Positions 59,764-64,000 of a stretch of DNA of 64,000 nt are shown here, piece by piece. Source of the stretch: Lachnospiraceae bacterium (GTDB taxonomy: Bacteria; Bacillota; Clostridia; Lachnospirales; Lachnospiraceae); the NCBI GenBank assembly GCA_902381685.1, contig LR698958.1, positions 931,672 through 995,671 of the forward strand. The letters are read 5' to 3'. The notes under the pieces are model-generated. The model worked only from the letters and a program-made list of their open reading frames with translations. It was not told the DNA's origin and did no database searches. Both the position numbers and the translations under genes were made by a program. Each line of letters begins with the position of its first letter. Positions within the stretch are counted from its first letter, which is position 1.

Positions 59764-61348
59764 AATTCATCAGATTAAATTACCGATTACACATACGCAG
59801 GAAGATTTGAAAAAGAAGATTGGGAAAATACTGCGTATATCTGTTTCAGAAATAAGAGAAGTGAAAATTGTCAAGCAGTCTATCGATGCGCGAAAAAAGC
59901 CGCAGATTTTTTACACATATACGGTAGATGCGGCGATTACAGGAGAAAAGAAAATTTTACAAAAAGTAAAAAGTAATCAGATTATGCCGTCTCCGTCAAA
60001 GGCATACCGGTTTAATGCTGTCGGGGAAAAAGAGATGCGATTTCGTCCGATAATTGTAGGCAGCGGTCCTGCCGGGCTTTTTTGTGCATATATGCTTTCG
60101 GTACACGGTTATCGTCCGATTTTATTGGAGCGCGGCGCTTCGGTAGATGAAAGAATAAAAGATGTGGAATCGTTTTGGAAAAGCGGCAAATTAAACCTTA
60201 ATTCTAATGTGCAGTTTGGAGAAGGTGGTGCGGGAACGTTTTCAGACGGCAAATTAAATACGCTCGTAAAAGATTCTTTTGGCAGAAATCAAAAAGTTTT
60301 AGAGATTTTTGCAAAGCATGGAGCGCCGGAAGACATTTGTTATACGAACAAAGCGCATATCGGCACGGATATTCTTACAGATGTAGTAAAGCAGATGCGT
60401 CAGTCGATTATTTCTCATGGCGGAGAAGTCCGATTCCACAGCCAGGTGACGGATATATGTGTGGAAGATAACAAGATAACACATCTGATCATAAACAGAG
60501 AGGAAAAAATTCCATGTGAAGTGGTCGTGCTCGCCATAGGACACAGCGCCAGAGATACATTTGAAATGTTAAATAAAAGGAAAGTGCCGATGGAGGCAAA
60601 ATCTTTTGCGGTTGGTGTCAGAGTGGAACATCTTCAGTCAATGATAAATCTCTCTCAATATGGTATGGAAGGAAATTCGTTGCTTTCTGCGGCGTCATAT
60701 AAAGTGGCTGAACAACTGGACAATGGAAGAGGGGTATATTCTTTCTGCATGTGTCCGGGAGGATATGTGGTCAATGCATCTTCGGAAGAGAAACGCCTTG
60801 CCGTCAATGGAATGAGTTATCACAGTCGAAGCGGAAAGAATGCAAACAGCGCCATTATCGTTACGGTGACACCGGAAGATTATGGCGGAACAGATGCACT
60901 TTCAGGAGTGGAATTTCAAAGAAAACTGGAAGAAAAGGCGTACAATTTAGCGGAAGGAAAGATTCCGGTGCAGCGCTATGAAGATTTTTGTAAGAATCAA
61001 ATCTCCTCTCAGTTTGGGAAAGTAACTCCATCTATGAAAGGAAATTATGCTTTTGCCAATGTACGTTCCATTTTTCCGGAAGAAATTTCCCAATCCATCG
61101 AAGACGGAATAAAAAAATTTAACAACAAAATTCGAGGGTTTTCGCAGGAGGATACATTACTCTCCGGTGTGGAAAGCAGAACTTCTTCTCCGGTCAGAAT
61201 AAAAAGAGGGGAAGGACTTATGAGCGAGATAGCGGGACTTTATCCGTGTGGAGAAGGAGCGGGCTATGCAGGCGGAATCACTTCTGCCGGAATGGACGGA
61301 TTAAAGGTGGCAGAAGAAATCGCAAAAACCTACCGTGCTTTCGACTAA
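59756..61348 (+). CDS. FAD-dependent protein of the YhiN-neighbour type
   Basis: A 530-residue protein with about 95 extra N-terminal residues (HQIKLPITHTQEDLKKKIGK), then PIIVGSGPAGLFCAYMLSVHGYRPILLERG, FGEGGAGTFSDGKLNTLV and PCGEGAGYAGGITSAGMDGLKVAEEIAK. This class is called NAD(P)/FAD-dependent oxidoreductase, possibly tied to thiazole or RNA metabolism; its reaction is unknown. It is coupled to the gene before. Confidence 0.88.
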   Translation: MIRIHQIKLPITHTQEDLKKKIGKILRISVSEIREVKIVKQSIDARKKPQIFYTYTVDAAITGEKKILQKVKSNQIMPSPSKAYRFNAVGEKEMRFRPIIVGSGPAGLFCAYMLSVHGYRPILLERGASVDERIKDVESFWKSGKLNLNSNVQFGEGGAGTFSDGKLNTLVKDSFGRNQKVLEIFAKHGAPEDICYTNKAHIGTDILTDVVKQMRQSIISHGGEVRFHSQVTDICVEDNKITHLIINREEKIPCEVVVLAIGHSARDTFEMLNKRKVPMEAKSFAVGVRVEHLQSMINLSQYGMEGNSLLSAASYKVAEQLDNGRGVYSFCMCPGGYVVNASSEEKRLAVNGMSYHSRSGKNANSAIIVTVTPEDYGGTDALSGVEFQRKLEEKAYNLAEGKIPVQRYEDFCKNQISSQFGKVTPSMKGNYAFANVRSIFPEEISQSIEDGIKKFNNKIRGFSQEDTLLSGVESRTSSPVRIKRGEGLMSEIAGLYPCGEGAGYAGGITSAGMDGLKVAEEIAKTYRAFD

Positions 61349-61375
61349 ATTCGTCTTTCTTCAGAAAAATTTAAT

Positions 61376-61414
61376 TTGTTTGGTGTATACACATATTTTA
61401 AAATATGCTAAAAT
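61376..61414 (+). promoter_or_regulatory. Promoter of radC-mreBC
   Basis: TTGTTT (61376-61381), 17 nt, TAAAAT (61399-61404), with a second TAAAAT at 61409-61414. It lies between the FAD gene and radC. Confidence 0.5.
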
Positions 61415-61446
61415 AAATCTTGTGTCGTAATGAGTCTATAATTGAA

Positions 61447-62142
61447 ATGAGTCAAACAAAGAAAATTAAAGATATGTTGGAAGAGGAACGTCCATACGAA
61501 AAGTGTGAACGTTTAGGCGTAAGTAGTTTGACAGATATTGAACTTTTAGCCGTCTTGTTAAGAAATGGAGCAATCAACAGTAATTCTCTTGAACTGGCAA
61601 GACGCATTTTATATCCTTTGAATCAAAGAGGGGGACTTATCAATTTACACCAATACTCTTTGGCACAACTTAAGAAAATTCACGGAATTGGACGTGTAAA
61701 GGCACTTCAGATAGTTTGCATTGTGGAATTAAGCAGAAGACTTTCCAAAGCCTCCGCAATCAAAGGTCTTGATTTTTCGTCTGCCGCAAAGATTGCAGAG
61801 TATTACATGGAAGACCTGCGGCATCATCAGCAGGAACATATGAAACTTTTAATGTTAAACACAAAAGCGAGGTTAATAGGAGAAACGGATATTTCAAAAG
61901 GAACGGTGAATGCATCTTTAGTATCTCCTCGTGAATTATTTATTGAGGCTTTGCAAAAAAATGCTGTATCTATTATATTATTGCACAATCACCCAAGCGG
62001 TGATCCGACTCCAAGTAAGGAAGACATTTTGATTACAAAAAGGATAAAAGAGGCAGGCAGCTTAATCGGAATTGAACTGCTGGACCATATTATTATTGGG
62101 AATAACTGTTATATCAGTCTGGCGGAAAAGAATCTGGTATAA
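61447..62142 (+). CDS. radC: RadC-family JAMM-domain protein
   Basis: A 231-residue protein: helix-hairpin-helix (LKKIHGIGRVKALQIVC) and JAMM/MPN+ metal motif in ILLHNHPSGDPTPSKEDILITKRIKEAG. RadC proteins are conserved but have no settled function. ATG 61447 is taken; the GTG 27 bp earlier is less likely. radC-mreB-mreC is a frequent order. Confidence 0.93.
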   Translation: MSQTKKIKDMLEEERPYEKCERLGVSSLTDIELLAVLLRNGAINSNSLELARRILYPLNQRGGLINLHQYSLAQLKKIHGIGRVKALQIVCIVELSRRLSKASAIKGLDFSSAAKIAEYYMEDLRHHQQEHMKLLMLNTKARLIGETDISKGTVNASLVSPRELFIEALQKNAVSIILLHNHPSGDPTPSKEDILITKRIKEAGSLIGIELLDHIIIGNNCYISLAEKNLV

Positions 62143-62161
62143 CCTATTGAGAGGAAAAATC

Positions 62162-63184
62162 ATGTTAGGAAATATATATGGATTAGACCTGGGAACTTAT
62201 GAGATTAAAGTCTATGACAAAAAGAAAGATACGATTTGGACAGAGAAAAATGCCATTGCCATTGAGAACGAAGACACTATTTTTTCTGTGGGTGATGAGG
62301 CGTATGAGATGTACGAAAAAGCGCCGGATAATATAGAAATTGTTTTTCCGATGAAAGAAGGAGAGATTTCCCATTTCAATGATTTACAGTATCTTCTCCA
62401 GAATTTGTTAAAAAAAGGAAAAAGATTTGCCCGGGGGTCTAAATATATAATCGCCGTTCCGACAGATGTTACAGAAGTACAGAAAAGGGCTTTTTTTGAT
62501 TTGGTGATTCACTCAACTGCGAAGGCAAAAGAAGTTAATATTGTGGAACGCGGTATAGCGGACGCGGTTGGAATCGGTTTAGACGTACAAAAAGAAAAAG
62601 GACTTTTTATAGCAAACTTCGGCGGAGAGATTACAGAGTTATCTGTTTTATCTTACGGAGGGCTTGTGCTGAATCGAATCGTAAAGGTCGGAGGGGTAAC
62701 TTTGGACGAAGCAATCGTCAACAGAGTTCGACGTAACCATGATTTTCTTATCGGAAGGCTGACAGCAGAGACATTGAGAAAGGAATTCGGTATTTTTGAT
62801 GATGCCAGTGATCATACGTTGTCTGTAGCGGGACGCAACTTGATTTCAGGTGTTCCTACACAGTACGATGTTTCTATCAGTCTTGTAAGAGCAGCCATAA
62901 AGGAATCTTTAGAAGAGATAAGCCGTTCCATAAAATCTTTGATTGAACGTACACCTCCGGAAGTGTTGACGGAAGTAAAGAAAAACGGAATCTATATGAC
63001 AGGAGGACTTGCAAATCTGCGGGGCCTGTCAACATATATAGAGGGAAGAACGGGATTGAAAGTAACACTTGCCAAAAATCCTGAATTGTGTGCAGTCAAC
63101 GGATTAAAAAAAATAATTTTATCAAAAGAATTACAAAAACTGGCATATTCAATGCTTGATGAAAATTTTAGGTGGATGAGATAA
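62162..63184 (+). CDS. mreB: MreB-like actin homolog, rod-shape protein
   Basis: A 340-residue actin-family protein: GNIYGLDLGTYEIKVYDK (phosphate 1), IVERGIADAVGIGLDVQKEKG, FIANFGGEITELSVLSYGG (phosphate 2) and GIYMTGGLANLRGLSTYIEG (adenosine). The first motif is DLGTYEIK instead of the usual DLGTANT, so it is an MreB paralog or diverged form. It precedes mreC by 1 bp, as part of the cell-elongation operon. Confidence 0.92.
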   Translation: MLGNIYGLDLGTYEIKVYDKKKDTIWTEKNAIAIENEDTIFSVGDEAYEMYEKAPDNIEIVFPMKEGEISHFNDLQYLLQNLLKKGKRFARGSKYIIAVPTDVTEVQKRAFFDLVIHSTAKAKEVNIVERGIADAVGIGLDVQKEKGLFIANFGGEITELSVLSYGGLVLNRIVKVGGVTLDEAIVNRVRRNHDFLIGRLTAETLRKEFGIFDDASDHTLSVAGRNLISGVPTQYDVSISLVRAAIKESLEEISRSIKSLIERTPPEVLTEVKKNGIYMTGGLANLRGLSTYIEGRTGLKVTLAKNPELCAVNGLKKIILSKELQKLAYSMLDENFRWMR

Positions 63185-63185
63185 T

Positions 63186-64000
63186 ATGAAAGGAAAAAAT
63201 CAACTATCAGTACCAAGTAAATACTGGTTATTAATTATTACAACAATCTGTATTATTTTTATCGGATTGTCTTTAGTTTCGGACAAGACGTCAGGACCAT
63301 TTAAAGTGGTTGCAGATTATACAGTCGTACCTATGCAGAAAGGAATCAACAGAGCGGGAATGTTTCTGAATGATTTGACGGAAAATTTCGATACTCTGCA
63401 AGACGTGAAAGCAGAAAATAAATCGTTGAAAAAGAAAGTGGATTCTCTGACAATCTCAAACAATCGTTTACAACAGGAAAAATATGAATTGGAGAGATTA
63501 CGTGAATTATATAAATTAGATCAGACGTATTCTGATTATGAAAAAATCGGTGCGCATGTCATCGGTAATAATGGAAGTAACTGGTTTAGTACATTTACCA
63601 TTGATAAAGGAAGCGAAGATGGTATCAAGGTGGACATGAATGTTATGGCCGGAGCAGGTCTTGTCGGTATTGTAACGAAAGTCGGGCCGCACTCTTCAGA
63701 AGTACGTGCAATTATCGATGACCAGAGTAATGTGAGTGGAATGGTGTTATCAACATCGGATACATGTGTGGTTCGAGGAGATTTGAAGTTGCTGGCAGAC
63801 GGGCGAATCCGTTTTGAACAACTTGCCAATAATAATACAAAAATCAAAGAGGGAGAACAGGTTGTCACTTCGCAAATCAGTTCAAAATATGTGCAGGGAA
63901 TTCTTATCGGATATATCAGTGAAATCAATGTTGATGATAATAACTTAACCCGCTCAGGCTATATTACACCTGTTGTAGATTTTAAGAAACTTCAGGAAGT
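63186..64000 (+). CDS. mreC: MreC rod-shape protein (3' truncated by window)
   Basis: The frame opens at ATG 63186, one base after mreB, and is still open at 64000. About 271 residues are visible: an N-terminal span (YWLLIITTICIIFIGLSLV), a coiled coil (VKAENKSLKKKVDSLTISNN, then RLQQEKYELERLRELY) and beta-domain GIKVDMNVMAGAGLVGIVTKVG, the typical MreC order. It links MreB to the cell-wall synthesis machinery. Confidence 0.93.
   Translation, partial: MKGKNQLSVPSKYWLLIITTICIIFIGLSLVSDKTSGPFKVVADYTVVPMQKGINRAGMFLNDLTENFDTLQDVKAENKSLKKKVDSLTISNNRLQQEKYELERLRELYKLDQTYSDYEKIGAHVIGNNGSNWFSTFTIDKGSEDGIKVDMNVMAGAGLVGIVTKVGPHSSEVRAIIDDQSNVSGMVLSTSDTCVVRGDLKLLADGRIRFEQLANNNTKIKEGEQVVTSQISSKYVQGILIGYISEINVDDNNLTRSGYITPVVDFKKLQE

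Noticed and set aside
1..64000. CRISPR arrays, tRNA and rRNA genes
   Set aside because: No regularly spaced direct repeats of CRISPR type and no tRNA-like cloverleaf or rRNA sequence was seen by eye.

Overview
The window reads as a low-GC, anaerobic, spore-forming member of the Clostridia, most like a Lachnospiraceae gut bacterium. The basis is AT-rich DNA with strong AGGAGG ribosome sites and sigma-A-like promoters, sporulation-family genes (ylbJ, yqfC, yqfD, SpoVB-type flippase, BofC-like domain), a ferredoxin-type aldo/keto reductase, and Firmicutes gene order (rsmD-coaD-ylbJ; yqfC-yqfD-phoH-ybeY; miaB-mutS-mutL-miaA; radC-mreB-mreC). I ran no searches; family names come from motif recognition.

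Layout. 1-134: end of a probable GNAT acetyltransferase. 203-4997: a two-component system and an ABC exporter that share a promoter motif. 5079-20555: core housekeeping genes (RNA modification, coaD, peptidases, recU, a degenerate HisF-HisI-HisE fusion, aldo/keto reductase). 20670-25390: accessory DNA with an S15 peptidase, a DUF3841 gene, a fragment of a Tn916-type integrase gene and a complete IS3-family element. 25414-39949: a 14.5-kb integrated element. 39916-64000: core genes again, ending inside mreC.

The integrated element is the most interesting part. A 10-bp direct repeat (TGCCACGGCA) at 25414 and 39940 marks its ends, inside the catalytic-loop codons of a low-molecular-weight protein tyrosine phosphatase gene. 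The original start of that gene is stranded at the left end; the element supplies a new promoter, ribosome site and first codons at the right end. The element carries a Tn916-type integrase with two Xis-like proteins, a P4-type primase-helicase, a probable iteron/hairpin replication origin, a CGNR-type zinc-finger regulator, one HK97-type major capsid protein but no portal, terminase or tail gene, and a structured site that resembles the cos region of Firmicutes phages. This combination fits a phage satellite better than a conjugative element. Its left half holds a candidate defence cassette: XRE regulator, Vsr-like nuclease lacking the zinc ligands, cytosine-C5 methyltransferase, then a separate operon of a small protein, a GHKL (MutL/MORC-like) ATPase, an unknown protein and a DUF6339-like protein.

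Regulatory structure recurs: OmpR-type direct repeats before the two-component and ABC operons, a palindrome at the XRE promoter, a 13-nt operator-like word used twice in the satellite, and three places where a hairpin covers or encloses a ribosome binding site.
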